Shown: positions 54,447-62,586, counted from the first letter of the stretch. The stretch is DNA of 64,000 nucleotides from Paenibacillus sp. TCA20 (GCF_000732325.1 NZ_BBIW01000002.1:186007-250006), one strand, 5' to 3'. The notes: generated by a model from the letters alone, not told the origin. Numbers and translations are program-made.

Positions 54447-54770
54447 ATGAACACTGAGGCTACAACATTTTACACCGCAGGACAAATCTCTGATTTCCCT
54501 GCACAATTAGGCCGGGTTGTTACGATTAAAGATAAAGAGATTGCCGTCTTCCACCTCTCAAACGGAGATGTCTGTGCCGTAGAGAATCATAATCCTCATC
54601 CCAAGGGCGGTCCTCTTGCAGAAGGCATCGTATCAGGACATTATGTATATGATCCGTTGTATGATTGGAAAATTGACCTGTACACAGGTCAAGTGCAGGA
54701 GCCCGATACGGGAGAGGTTCAGGTCTTCCCTGTCAAAACCGAAGATCATACGGTCTGGATCGCAGTCTAG
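54447..54770 (+). CDS. nirD: Nitrite reductase small subunit without Rieske ligands
   Basis: 107-residue small subunit with the NirD fold. At the Rieske positions it reads NPHPKGG (Asn for the first Cys; the His is kept) and DPLYDW (Asp for Cys, Tyr for His), so no [2Fe-2S] cluster can form; E. coli NirD also lacks the cluster ligands as I recall. Compare the intact copy at 17765. It is 22 bases after nirB with AAAGGAG upstream. Confidence 0.9.
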   Translation: MNTEATTFYTAGQISDFPAQLGRVVTIKDKEIAVFHLSNGDVCAVENHNPHPKGGPLAEGIVSGHYVYDPLYDWKIDLYTGQVQEPDTGEVQVFPVKTEDHTVWIAV

Positions 54771-54801
54771 CACACCTATTGGAGTGGAGGGAGCACTATC
54801 C

Positions 54802-55635
54802 ATGTTTAAACCTACTGTAGAAGCCATCATCGAAGCAGCCGTAAGCAAGAGAGATCATATGAATGAACAGCTGCCCCGATATTTCATATCCACCCTGCTT
54901 GCAGGAGCCTATGTTGGTCTAGCCATTATCTTAATATTTACCCTGGGAGGCCCACTAGCGGCAGCCGGATCTCCCTTCCAGGGCTTGGTCATGGGCGCAT
55001 CCTTCGGGCTGGCTCTCACCCTGGTCATTTTCGCAGGATCTGAGCTGTTTACAGGTAACCATATGTTTTTTACCATGAGCACATTGGCTGGAAGAACGAC
55101 GTATAAGGATACGTTCAAAAATTGGGGAATCGTATTTGTCGGCAATTTAATCGGCGCATTGCTGCTATGTCTTCTGATTCTCGGTACCGGATTATTCAAG
55201 GCAGCTCCTGCCGAGCACCTTATATTTACAGCTGCAGCGAATAAAATGACCGCTCCGTTAACCGAACTATTCTTTCGAGGAATACTATGTAACTGGCTCG
55301 TCTGTCTCGCAATCTGGATGAGCTTCCGGGCCAAAGACGATATTTCAAAGCTTGTCCTCATTTGGTGGTGCCTGTTCGCATTCATCGCCAGCGGTTATGA
55401 ACACAGTGTCGCCAATATGACCTTGTTATCACTCGCCTCTCTGCTCCCGAATGCACCCGAAGTGATCACACTTGGAGGCTGGCTCCACAATATGATTCCG
55501 GTTACCCTTGGTAACATGGTTGGAGGAATCTTGTTTATGGGCATGGCTTACTGGTTTATCTCGCCGGTAAGATCCAAGAACGTATCCAAGGCTGCTACGG
55601 AACATGCAGATCAAGTTCATAAGCATGTATCATAG
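54802..55635 (+). CDS. nirC: Formate/nitrite transporter family channel
   Basis: 277-residue inner-membrane channel with six hydrophobic helices; segments LLAGAYVGLAIILIF, AGSELFTGNHMFF and GYEHSVANMTL are the FNT signatures, including the His in the last helix region used in nitrite/formate passage. I use ATG 54802 with GGAGGG ten bases upstream; the frame back to 54616 is within nirD. As the third gene of the nirBDC operon it imports nitrite and may release formate. Confidence 0.92.
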   Translation: MFKPTVEAIIEAAVSKRDHMNEQLPRYFISTLLAGAYVGLAIILIFTLGGPLAAAGSPFQGLVMGASFGLALTLVIFAGSELFTGNHMFFTMSTLAGRTTYKDTFKNWGIVFVGNLIGALLLCLLILGTGLFKAAPAEHLIFTAAANKMTAPLTELFFRGILCNWLVCLAIWMSFRAKDDISKLVLIWWCLFAFIASGYEHSVANMTLLSLASLLPNAPEVITLGGWLHNMIPVTLGNMVGGILFMGMAYWFISPVRSKNVSKAATEHADQVHKHVS

Positions 55636-55661
55636 ATTCATCGTAAATGTAATTATTAAAA

Positions 55662-55692
55662 AATGGCTCTGTGGATAATCCACAGAGCCATT
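55662..55692. terminator. Terminator after nirC
   Basis: AATGGCTCTGTGGA pairs with TCCACAGAGCCATT across a three-base loop (TAA), with T-rich sequence after it. Confidence 0.8.
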
Positions 55693-55728
55693 CCTATTTT
55701 GTACTAATAAATTATTCTATAACTACGA

Positions 55729-56049
55729 CTAATCCAAATGCCGCTCATACATAAACCATGAACAGAAACGAATTAGGGGAACCAGTAGAAGGATGGCACC
55801 CACATACCCATTAATAAAAATAAATGAAATGATGGAGAGTAGAATTGATACAGCAGTCATCCAATTGGCTGCGGTCCCATTGATCGGCTCATCACTAATA
55901 ACGAAGGATTGACATCCCTTGAGAGCGCTGGCATAACAAGCATTATGGTAAGCCAACAATGACATGAATGATAAGCTGACAACCAAATCGTGCCTGGATT
56001 CAATCTCAGCATGACAGTGTACACAGTATATGGTTCTAGTATGTCCCAC
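55729..56049 (-). CDS. Small membrane protein with CxxC motif
   Basis: 106-residue protein not recognised. A CVHC pair near residue 9 resembles a zinc-ribbon or redox site; a helical middle is followed by two membrane helices (WMTAVSILLSIISFIFI; GAILLLVPLIRFCSWF). GTG start at 56049 with GGGAGG seven bases upstream. Monocistronic. Confidence 0.6.
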   Translation of the reverse strand: MGHTRTIYCVHCHAEIESRHDLVVSLSFMSLLAYHNACYASALKGCQSFVISDEPINGTAANWMTAVSILLSIISFIFINGYVGAILLLVPLIRFCSWFMYERHLD

Positions 56050-56113
56050 AGTAGTGCCTCCCTATCAGGTACAATCCCAGTCATTATACCACAATATGGT
56101 AAGGCACTCATCT

Positions 56114-56803
56114 CTACTTCACTCGCAGAACTTGCCCTACATAAATAGTATAGTTCGCATCGAGATCATTCCACGTCTTCATATCCGCAATGGTACTTCC
56201 ATATCTGCGGCTTAGCGCATAGACCGTATCTCCGCTCACAACCGTATGATAGATAACATTCGTTTTCTTGACCAGGCTGAAATTTTTGACGAGCCCATTT
56301 ACATGCCCGCGAGCTACAGCATCTAGATGCGCATTGGACGCCAGCAGCGCGGCATCCGCCGCAGTATCGATGAATCCATTTTCAGTTAGGATCGCAGGCA
56401 TATTGGATTCTCTAAGCACATGAAAATTAGCCGATTTTCGTCCCCGATCTGTCATTGAGATCATTTTCATGACCTCTGTGTGAATATTCGTCTGATAGGT
56501 TGTCGTCGGTGCTGTCGTACCAGGATAGATATAATCCTCGTAGCCAGTGCCCCCGCCAGCATTGATATGAATAGAGAGGAAGTAATCTGCCCCCCAAGCG
56601 TTTGCAGCATCCGTTCTTTGCGTCAATGTGACGGTCTCATCACCTGTACGGCTCATCAATACAGATACATTCTGATATTCAGCCAGCAGGATCGAACGAA
56701 CCTTATTTGCAATGGTAAGTGTCAGCGCTTTTTCTTGAAGCCCATTTCCTACAGCTCCGCTATCTGTTCCTCCATGACCTGGATCAATAAATATTTTGAC
56801 CAT
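56114..56803 (-). CDS. N-acetylmuramoyl-L-alanine amidase with LysM
   Basis: 229-residue peptidoglycan hydrolase. The Amidase_3 domain (residues 1-175) has the Zn-binding His in DPGHGGTDSGA and in FLSIHINAGGG, and catalytic Glu in LTENGFI; a LysM domain (HTVVSGDTVYALSRRYG) ends the protein. There is no signal peptide, a pattern of mother-cell or phage enzymes such as CwlC; no other phage genes are near. ATG 56803 follows GGAGGTGATC by three bases or so. Confidence 0.85.
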   Translation of the reverse strand: MVKIFIDPGHGGTDSGAVGNGLQEKALTLTIANKVRSILLAEYQNVSVLMSRTGDETVTLTQRTDAANAWGADYFLSIHINAGGGTGYEDYIYPGTTAPTTTYQTNIHTEVMKMISMTDRGRKSANFHVLRESNMPAILTENGFIDTAADAALLASNAHLDAVARGHVNGLVKNFSLVKKTNVIYHTVVSGDTVYALSRRYGSTIADMKTWNDLDANYTIYVGQVLRVK

Positions 56804-56974
56804 ATTGATCACCTCCGCTATCATTCTATGAATTTGTGCTCACATATGCTTGGACACTTCGAATCTGTTCCGAGTAAAATACTTCTGCAATGCGATGGAG
56901 CCGCATAAGCTAGTTATTGATTCATAGGAAGATAAACAAGCTGTATGTTTTGTCTGAGGTTAGGAGTGACTCAT

Positions 56975-57382
56975 GTGAAAGAAATAAAAAAAGAATCCTA
57001 CATCGCCAAGTACTTGCAGCAGCTGCTCAATGTCATGCTGTTATTGCTGGCTGTCATTCTCTCCATGTTTCTCGTTCGTAAAACGATGCTCATCCTCGAT
57101 ACCTTGCTGATTCAAAGCGAGCCCACTTCATATTATTATCTGGCGGAAGGTATATTGGTTTACTTTCTGTACTTTGAGTTTCTATCTCTTATTGTAAAAT
57201 ACTTTACGCATAATTATCACTTTCCACTTCGCTACTTCATCTATGTCGGAATCACCGCTATCATTCGGCTTATTATTATCAACCACGAAGATCCTATCGA
57301 TACATTTACGTATTGTCTAGCCATTCTCGTTCTCGTTATAACGCTCTTTATTGTCAACTCAAGAAATATGGATGGCACCTGA
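56975..57382 (+). CDS. psiE: PsiE-like membrane protein
   Basis: 135-residue phosphate-starvation-inducible E-like protein. Four hydrophobic segments (LLNVMLLLLAVILSMFLV; YYLAEGILVYFLYFEFLSLIV; FPLRYFIYVGITAIIRLIII; YCLAILVLVITLFIV) and the conserved EF/H pair between helices 2 and 3 match PsiE. I start at GTG 56975, eight bases after AGGAG; the frame begins at 56945 without a ribosome site. Function unknown in detail. Confidence 0.8.
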   Translation: MKEIKKESYIAKYLQQLLNVMLLLLAVILSMFLVRKTMLILDTLLIQSEPTSYYYLAEGILVYFLYFEFLSLIVKYFTHNYHFPLRYFIYVGITAIIRLIIINHEDPIDTFTYCLAILVLVITLFIVNSRNMDGT

Positions 57383-57402
57383 TGCAGCACTGCTCATAAT
57401 GA

Positions 57403-57439
57403 AAAGAACGGCAGCGATCAAGAGTCACTGCCGTTCTTT
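57403..57439. terminator. Bidirectional terminator
   Basis: AAAGAACGGCAG pairs with CTGCCGTTCTTT across 13 bases between the convergent psiE and GNAT genes. Confidence 0.75.
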
Positions 57440-57456
57440 ATGTAAGAGATATTCTG

Positions 57457-57912
57457 TTATAACACTTTCGTCATGAAGACACTATAAGGATCTTCTATGT
57501 AATCCGCAAACGGAGGGCAATACTCGAATCCGCATTTCTCATACATGATCCTTGCGGGGATGAAATCGTCCGTTGATCCTGTTTCCAGCGAAAGTCTCCG
57601 GTATCCACGATTTTGGGCTTCTGTCATGATGTGATTCAGCATCAGCCTGGCCACCCCTTTTCGCAGATGCCCGTCAGCGGTTCGCATGGACTTCACTTCA
57701 CCATGTTCAGCATCGAGCTCCTTAAGAGCGCCGCACCCCAGCAGTTCACCATTCTCCCAGACACTCCAGAACGTGACCTCCTGCTGCTTCAAGCCGTTAA
57801 GATCCAGCGCATGTACGCTCTCAGGAGGAGAATAATCGAGCATACTTGCTATATGATGTCTTATCAAATCTTGAATCTCCCTACCGCTTAAATCGTCAAT
57901 TCTAATCTCCAT
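57457..57912 (-). CDS. GNAT family N-acetyltransferase
   Basis: 151-residue acetyltransferase. Signature: VTFWSVWENGELLGCGALKEL, EVKSMRTADGHLRKGVARLML (the acetyl-CoA loop R-K-G-V-A) and SLETGSTDDFIPARIMYEKCGF. It resembles the YsnE/YncA group; substrate unknown. Confidence 0.8.
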   Translation of the reverse strand: MEIRIDDLSGREIQDLIRHHIASMLDYSPPESVHALDLNGLKQQEVTFWSVWENGELLGCGALKELDAEHGEVKSMRTADGHLRKGVARLMLNHIMTEAQNRGYRRLSLETGSTDDFIPARIMYEKCGFEYCPPFADYIEDPYSVFMTKVL

Positions 57913-58020
57913 CCGTATCCGTCACTCTCCTGTTTTCACTGCCATATTCTCGTGATCTGAATTCATCTTAACAGGATATGAGGATGTACAAAAGCAGAAT
58001 TTTTCTGCCGCCTCAGTTGT

Positions 58021-59037
58021 TTAACTCTTCTTCAGAGCCGGATTCCAACCGTCATTCCCCTGTAGAACCTCAGCTGGTGAATAGGTATGAAGCTGCTCTG
58101 GTTTAAGTTCATTAGCCCATTCGACTCTATCACCCTCTGTGCCGGGACCATGACTGCCATACTCCGCATAGCCTACCGTCTGCTCTCGCTCCAGCTTCCC
58201 CCAATTGTGCCAGCCTGCCGGGTGAATATGCTGCCCGAGATCACAGTTTATAAATGTCGTTTTGGCATATTCACGCCAGGGTCTGCCTAGGTACACTGAC
58301 TTTGGCTCTGCATTACCTGTTAAGGTGCAGTTCCAGAATACATATCCGAAATTCACGTCTCTCGCCGTCGATGCTGCAGTTATATATCCAGGAGCTGTAC
58401 CCTCCATGATTCCATCTCCATTTACATTTCTGCGCTTGGAGCAGACCTCGCATTCAACAAAGACCGCCGTCGCCGAACCAAAAATAAAATCAACATCTCC
58501 CTCGATATAACAGGACTCATAATATTGACGAACAGGGCGTCTCGGGAAAATGTCACGCGGACCTCCAAAGCTGCCTCGATCGATCGGCTGTTCCGGAAGC
58601 GGCCCCGTAAACAGAGTGTCCTGATGTCCAAGCATTCGACAATGGTAAAAAGAAACCCGATCACCATCCACATAGGCCGCGATGGCTTGTCCGATCGCCT
58701 CTCCACTTCCTGCACTGTTCTCTATAGTCAGATGGCTGACCGTTACATCATCACTGGAAATTAAGAGTGTATATGTATGAAACGTGTGGTACGGACTGCC
58801 GTCCGGGAATAACTTGCGTGCATAATCTCCGTATGTAATGATGGTGTCTTCCGCACCCTCGCCTACAAGATTAATACCCGGATGACTTAAATGAATCTTC
58901 TCATGATAAATGCCTGCTCTTATATAGATGGTGCAGCACTCAGAGCTCCCGGCTCTAAGATGGGGAAGATGATCAATCGCTTCCTGAATTGAAGTAAAGT
59001 CAGCCGTGCCATCTTGAGATACCGTTATTTCAATCAC
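58021..59037 (-). CDS. Pectinesterase
   Basis: 338-residue right-handed beta-helix carbohydrate esterase (CE8) that removes methyl groups from homogalacturonan. Catalytic residues: Asp in GHQDTLF, Asp in DVDFIFGSA and Arg in YLGRPW; GIYHEKIHL is near the N-terminus. There is no signal peptide, so it may act on imported pectin oligosaccharides in the cytoplasm. A GTG start at 59037 follows AGGAGGG. GH105-type activity in the iol operon suggests that pectin breakdown products are used by this organism. Confidence 0.88.
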   Translation of the reverse strand: MIEITVSQDGTADFTSIQEAIDHLPHLRAGSSECCTIYIRAGIYHEKIHLSHPGINLVGEGAEDTIITYGDYARKLFPDGSPYHTFHTYTLLISSDDVTVSHLTIENSAGSGEAIGQAIAAYVDGDRVSFYHCRMLGHQDTLFTGPLPEQPIDRGSFGGPRDIFPRRPVRQYYESCYIEGDVDFIFGSATAVFVECEVCSKRRNVNGDGIMEGTAPGYITAASTARDVNFGYVFWNCTLTGNAEPKSVYLGRPWREYAKTTFINCDLGQHIHPAGWHNWGKLEREQTVGYAEYGSHGPGTEGDRVEWANELKPEQLHTYSPAEVLQGNDGWNPALKKS

Positions 59038-59130
59038 TTGATTAGCCCTCCTTTAGCAAAAAGAACCCGATCAATCCTTAGACTGAATGAGTTCTCCAAC
59101 TGACTTTTAATTCATTATGCATTGAAAAAT

Positions 59131-59241
59131 TCAACGACGTTTGCGCGAACGAAACAGGTATACTGCAATACCTAGTATAATTGCGATTGGAATAAGAATT
59201 ACCAATAGAGTTATTATGATGTTCTCCCATAAAATCGTCAA
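59131..59241 (-). CDS. 36-residue membrane peptide
   Basis: A short frame with TTG start at 59241 after GGTGGGG encodes a single hydrophobic helix (IIITLLVILIPIAIILGIAVYLF) and a basic tail (RSRKRR). Such tail-basic one-helix peptides occur as regulators of membrane proteins or as prophage-independent small proteins. It lies between the pectinesterase gene (30 codons further on) and the heme monooxygenase. Confidence 0.5.
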   Translation of the reverse strand: MTILWENIIITLLVILIPIAIILGIAVYLFRSRKRR

Positions 59242-59351
59242 TAGATCACCCCACCTATAAATATCATATGTGGTTGATTTTAACATATTAATAGAAAGGG
59301 AGACACAATATAGTAAGAATCAATTTACATATCGTGAATGCCGGTAAAATA

Positions 59352-59678
59352 TTATTCAGCAACCGTCGCTTTCACGTCGTACATAGATACTTTCGTCTCC
59401 AGCAGATAATCCGGCTTCTCTTGATTCCGGCTGTTCCGATGTCCTGCAATATGAGCAGGGCTCTTCTCCCAAGCCTTCCAGGCATCCTCCGACTCCCAGC
59501 GGATCATGACGACAACCTCTTCTACCTCTTCGTCCTTCTTGCGGTTCTTCTTCACCATCACCGTACGGTCAATAAATCCAGGAATTTCTGTCATTGGACC
59601 GCCAGGCTGGCCAAAACGCTCAACGACAGCATCGCTGAAGCCTTCTTTAACGGTAATTGCTCTTATTTGAATCAACAT
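59352..59678 (-). CDS. hmoA: Heme-degrading monooxygenase (HmoA/IsdG type)
   Basis: 108-residue ABM-fold protein that cleaves heme to release iron. Start at ATG 59678 (six bases after GGAGGG); frame before it is untranslated. Segments IQIRAITVKEGFSDAVVERF, IPGFIDRTVMVKK and MIRWESEDAWKAWEKSPAHIAGH are typical of the HmoA subgroup. The Fur box in its promoter and heme-iron function agree. Confidence 0.85.
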   Translation of the reverse strand: MLIQIRAITVKEGFSDAVVERFGQPGGPMTEIPGFIDRTVMVKKNRKKDEEVEEVVVMIRWESEDAWKAWEKSPAHIAGHRNSRNQEKPDYLLETKVSMYDVKATVAE

Positions 59679-59714
59679 GTGAACACCCTCCATATGATAG
59701 ACAAGTATAAAAAT

Positions 59715-59744
59715 ATAGTAAACGATAATGATTATCAGTGTCAA
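59715..59744 (-). promoter_or_regulatory. Fur-controlled promoter of hmoA
   Basis: On the minus strand TTGACA (59744-59739) and TACTAT (59720-59715) are 18 bases apart. Between them lies TGATAATCATTATCG (59737-59723), a near-perfect 7-1-7 Fur box. Iron should repress hmoA. Confidence 0.8.
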
Positions 59745-59778
59745 TAAAAGGGTGTTCTACGCTTGCTAAATTATATAT

Positions 59779-60369
59779 TCACATCCAATCATTATCCTCG
59801 CCCTGCCCATCCTCTGTCAGTATGGAAGCGCTCATCTCGTCTGCTATATTTTGAATATCCTCCGAGTAGATCAGGGTCATGCCGTAGCCGTCCGCTTGAT
59901 GCTTTTTAAGCGCTTTTTCTTTAATATAACGCGGACTGCCGGGACCATTATCTTCATCATAAACCAGTAGAATATGATCCGTCTTCCGAAAGAGAAGCTC
60001 GTCTCTCGCCGCAAACTGCCAAGGACCCGCATAGGGCTGCTTGCTGACAATACCATAATAATCAACATTTCTTAATATATCTTCGTAATACTCCTTCTTG
60101 TCATCAGACCATTTCTCTTCCGGATTCATAAATGCAGATATAATGGACAGCTTTAGCTGCGGGTATTCTTTCTTTAGTTCAATGACAACCTCGCATGCCC
60201 ACAGATCTACACCATACTGACCCGGGGTGATAATCCACTCGGCGCCTTCCTCAATAAGCGTAATCAGCTTGGATCGGATCGCTTGCTTAATATAAGGAAT
60301 ACCCGGGTGCTTCTGATTGAAGATGCCGAGCTCATTGGCCCGGTATCCAGTAACTAACACGTTTTTCAT
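59779..60369 (-). CDS. ypsA: YpsA-family SLOG protein
   Basis: 196-residue protein of the YpsA/SLOG (DUF1273) group. KNVLVTGYRANELGIF at the start and ITPGQYGVDLWACEVVIELKK near residue 60 are conserved; the family binds nucleotides such as ADP-ribose and affects cell division in Firmicutes. Only a weak ribosome site (AAAGACAGG) precedes the ATG. Single gene. Confidence 0.85.
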   Translation of the reverse strand: MKNVLVTGYRANELGIFNQKHPGIPYIKQAIRSKLITLIEEGAEWIITPGQYGVDLWACEVVIELKKEYPQLKLSIISAFMNPEEKWSDDKKEYYEDILRNVDYYGIVSKQPYAGPWQFAARDELLFRKTDHILLVYDEDNGPGSPRYIKEKALKKHQADGYGMTLIYSEDIQNIADEMSASILTEDGQGEDNDWM

Positions 60370-60453
60370 AGCCTGTCTTTGTCATACCGCCCTTCACTGT
60401 CATGTGCTTCTATATATCGTAACATACATGAATCGATTTCATAATCACTCCAG

Positions 60454-60801
60454 CTATTTTTTGTTCACGATCAGCAGCTCTGTTCTTCGTGTCTCATACG
60501 TGTGTGAAATGCCTTCCTCGGAGAGGACTCCGAGTTTAATCAGACTTGCTATTTTCCCAGTATCCGCCTTCGACAGAAGCTTCCACACCTCTGGATCTGG
60601 CAATGCTTTATATAGCAGTTCGTCATCGTATTCCTTCCTGTTCTGGACAACGATCCTGGCTTCATATTCTCCATGCTCCATGCGGACCGCATTCTCTGCT
60701 GTAAGATGATCAATCATCTCCAGGCGCAGGCTCGACAGCTCATCATCTATATCTTTCTTCAGCTTCTTCAGCTCAAAATAACGCTCCATTTGATCTATCA
60801 T
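60454..60801 (-). CDS. Coiled-coil hypothetical protein
   Basis: 115-residue protein not recognised. The N-terminal 30 residues form a charged coiled coil (MERYFELKKLKKDIDDELSS), followed by a small alpha/beta part (EHGEYEARIVVQNRKEYDDELLYKALPD) that resembles the nucleic-acid-linked Gam/host-nuclease inhibitor type only weakly. AGAGGAG precedes the ATG. Confidence 0.55.
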   Translation of the reverse strand: MIDQMERYFELKKLKKDIDDELSSLRLEMIDHLTAENAVRMEHGEYEARIVVQNRKEYDDELLYKALPDPEVWKLLSKADTGKIASLIKLGVLSEEGISHTYETRRTELLIVNKK

Positions 60802-60906
60802 CTCATCATCACGCTCCTCTTTATAGATGTATATGCAATAAGCCCAGGTTCAACGACAGATCAACAGCTTAACTGGTAGAAAACAGTTATAGTCAACGCA
60901 TGCCCA

Positions 60907-60935
60907 TTGAATTATGTATACAGCTATGCTAAGAT
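60907..60935 (+). promoter_or_regulatory. Promoter of the hflX leader
   Basis: TTGAAT (60907-60912) and TAAGAT (60930-60935) are 17 bases apart, predicting a start near 60942, some 26 bases before the leader reading frame. Confidence 0.6.
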
Positions 60936-60967
60936 AGCGTTAACTTTAGGAACGGAGGGATACCGCT

Positions 60968-61012
60968 ATGATTAATTGGATTCGAGTTAGATTTTCTTTT
61001 GCCCTTAACTAA
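60968..61012 (+). CDS. hflX leader peptide with R-x-R arrest motif
   Basis: A 14-codon reading frame, MINWIRVRFSFALN, starts at ATG 60968, nine bases after GGAGG. R6-V7-R8 matches the R/K-x-R/K signature at which macrolide-bound ribosomes stall (for example MRLRF in ErmDL as I recall). TAA at 61010-61012. It precedes no gene with overlap and is followed by a structured leader with two terminators. The match is to a known signature; stalling itself is inferred. Confidence 0.7.
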   Translation: MINWIRVRFSFALN

Positions 61013-61270
61013 ATAGGCAAAGACTCTGCTCTTATGTGTAAGGCAGAGAACTCGGATTCGATCTATCCATACGCTGGTATTTCACAGAAGATAGACGAAG
61101 AGGACAGGAGTGAGATCCCTGGCCTTTTTTCTTATACAAATAAACGGGTGTGCCCTTTACCATGCCGATTGCGCGCTGTGATTCTAGGACACTACCTGGC
61201 TGTATTCCCGTTGTAACTCCGAGTTCTCTTGAACCTGTACACAGGCAGAAGGTTTAGCCTGTGTTTTTTT
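60977..61270 (+). promoter_or_regulatory. Predicted antibiotic-responsive attenuator of hflX
   Basis: Segment 1 (60977-60988, codons 4-7 of the leader frame) pairs with segment 2 (61049-61060) in 12 base pairs including wobbles. Segment 2 also pairs with segment 3 (61218-61228) through GAGAACTCGGA/TCCGAGTTCTC, 11 perfect pairs. A local hairpin CTCTGC/GCAGAG (61024-61048) overlaps segment 2. Two intrinsic terminators follow: T1, AGGACAGG/CCTGGCCT (61101-61125) with CTTTTTT after it, and T2, ACACAGGC/GCCTGTGT (61239-61264) with TTTTTTT. hflX starts 35 bases after T2. Stalling on R-V-R would cover segment 1 and change the folding. Confidence 0.65.
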
Positions 61271-61304
61271 ATATTTCAGGTGTAATCATAAGGAGGACGA
61301 TGGT

Positions 61305-62576
61305 ATGACACAACCATTTAAAGATAAAGCAGTAATTATAGGACTACAAATGAACGGCCAAGAGGATTTCGAGCACTCCATGGAGGAGCTTGGTAATCTG
61401 GCTAACGCTTGCGACATCGAGGTCGCAGCCGTGCTTACACAGAAGGCTGAGCGAATTCACCCGGCTCACTATATAGGCAGCGGCAAGATTGAGGAGCTCT
61501 CTGATCTGCTGAAGATGCTGGAGACCACCATTGTGATCTTTAATGATGAGCTCTCTCCTTCTCAGGTTCGCAATCTGGAGAAGAGACTGGATGCGGCTGT
61601 GCTGGACCGGACAACACTAATCCTGAATATCTTTGCCGAGCGTGCGAGATCTAGAGAATCCCAGCTCCAGGTAGAGCTGGCTAGGCTTCAATATGTACTC
61701 CCAAGATTGTCCGGAATCAGCTCTTCCTCAGGCAGACAGCGCGGCGGGGTCGGCACGAAGAACAGAGGTTCAGGAGAAACCAAGCTGGAGCTAAGCCAAA
61801 GACGGATCGAAGAGAAGATTACAGAGCTGAACCGTGAACTGGAGCTGCTCGTTTCCCAGCGCCAAACGCAGCGCCGTCGCCGCCAAAAGACAGAAATGCC
61901 GGTCGTGAGCCTGGTCGGCTATACGAATACAGGCAAATCCAGTCTCATGAATGCCATGCTTGATAAATACGATGCTGCAAGTGACAAGGCTGTACTGGCT
62001 AAGGATATGCTCTTTGCCACCTTGCAGACTTCGGTAAGACAAATCTCACTTCCAGATCGTAAGAGATTTCTTCTCACCGACACAGTTGGATTTGTTAGCA
62101 AGCTGCCGCATCATCTTGTAAAGGCTTTTCGTTCTACACTTGAAGAGGTGCTTGAATCCGATCTGCTCCTGCATGTTGTAGACGCGAGTAATTCCGATGC
62201 CGAGCAGCTCATTGAAGTGACCAATCAAACATTGAAGGATCTCGGTGCCGATAAAATCCCGGTCGTCTATGTCTATAACAAAATCGACCTCAGCAGCGAA
62301 TTGATGAAGGAAATACAGGTTCGTAGGCCAGCTGTCTTTGTATCGGCCAAAACAGGTCAAGGACTCGACCAGCTGGAAGATGCCATTAAGGAGCAGCTGT
62401 TTGGGCATTATGAGCGAGTGGCGCTAAACATTCCATATGACCAAGGACATCTGCTCTCCTATTTCCATGAGCATGCGAATGTCGAAACGGTTCTTTATGA
62501 AGAGGATGGTACGAAGCTGACCATTGAGGCTTCACCTGTTGAAGTGAAGAAATGGAGCCATCTGCAAGCAGAATAA
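61305..62576 (+). CDS. hflX: GTPase HflX
   Basis: 423-residue ribosome-associated GTPase; it binds stalled 70S ribosomes and splits them. N-terminal subdomain (AAVLTQKAERIHPAHYIGSGKIEEL), a coiled-coil linker (QRRIEEKITELNRELELLVSQRQTQRRRR) with GSGETKLE, and the G domain with GYTNTGKSSLMN (G1), LLTDTVGFVSKLPHHLV (G3) and NKID (G4). AAGGAGGACG precedes the ATG. HflX homologues that give macrolide/lincosamide resistance (HflXr) in Listeria are also controlled by leader attenuators, as I recall. Confidence 0.94.
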   Translation: MTQPFKDKAVIIGLQMNGQEDFEHSMEELGNLANACDIEVAAVLTQKAERIHPAHYIGSGKIEELSDLLKMLETTIVIFNDELSPSQVRNLEKRLDAAVLDRTTLILNIFAERARSRESQLQVELARLQYVLPRLSGISSSSGRQRGGVGTKNRGSGETKLELSQRRIEEKITELNRELELLVSQRQTQRRRRQKTEMPVVSLVGYTNTGKSSLMNAMLDKYDAASDKAVLAKDMLFATLQTSVRQISLPDRKRFLLTDTVGFVSKLPHHLVKAFRSTLEEVLESDLLLHVVDASNSDAEQLIEVTNQTLKDLGADKIPVVYVYNKIDLSSELMKEIQVRRPAVFVSAKTGQGLDQLEDAIKEQLFGHYERVALNIPYDQGHLLSYFHEHANVETVLYEEDGTKLTIEASPVEVKKWSHLQAE

Positions 62577-62586
62577 AAAAGTTTAA

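Noticed and set aside
54616-54801. Longer start for nirC inside nirD
   Set aside because: The added residues are out-of-frame nirD sequence; ATG 54802 has GGAGGG.
56114-56824. Phage endolysin/prophage remnant
   Set aside because: No other phage genes or attachment sites are near; signal-less CwlC-type amidases occur in spore formers.
60945-61012. T-box riboswitch (GGGATACCGCT resembles the T-box core)
   Set aside because: The core TGGNACCGCG is incomplete, and it sits at the 5' end, next to the ATG of the leader frame, not before a terminator; no stem I specifier loop is seen.
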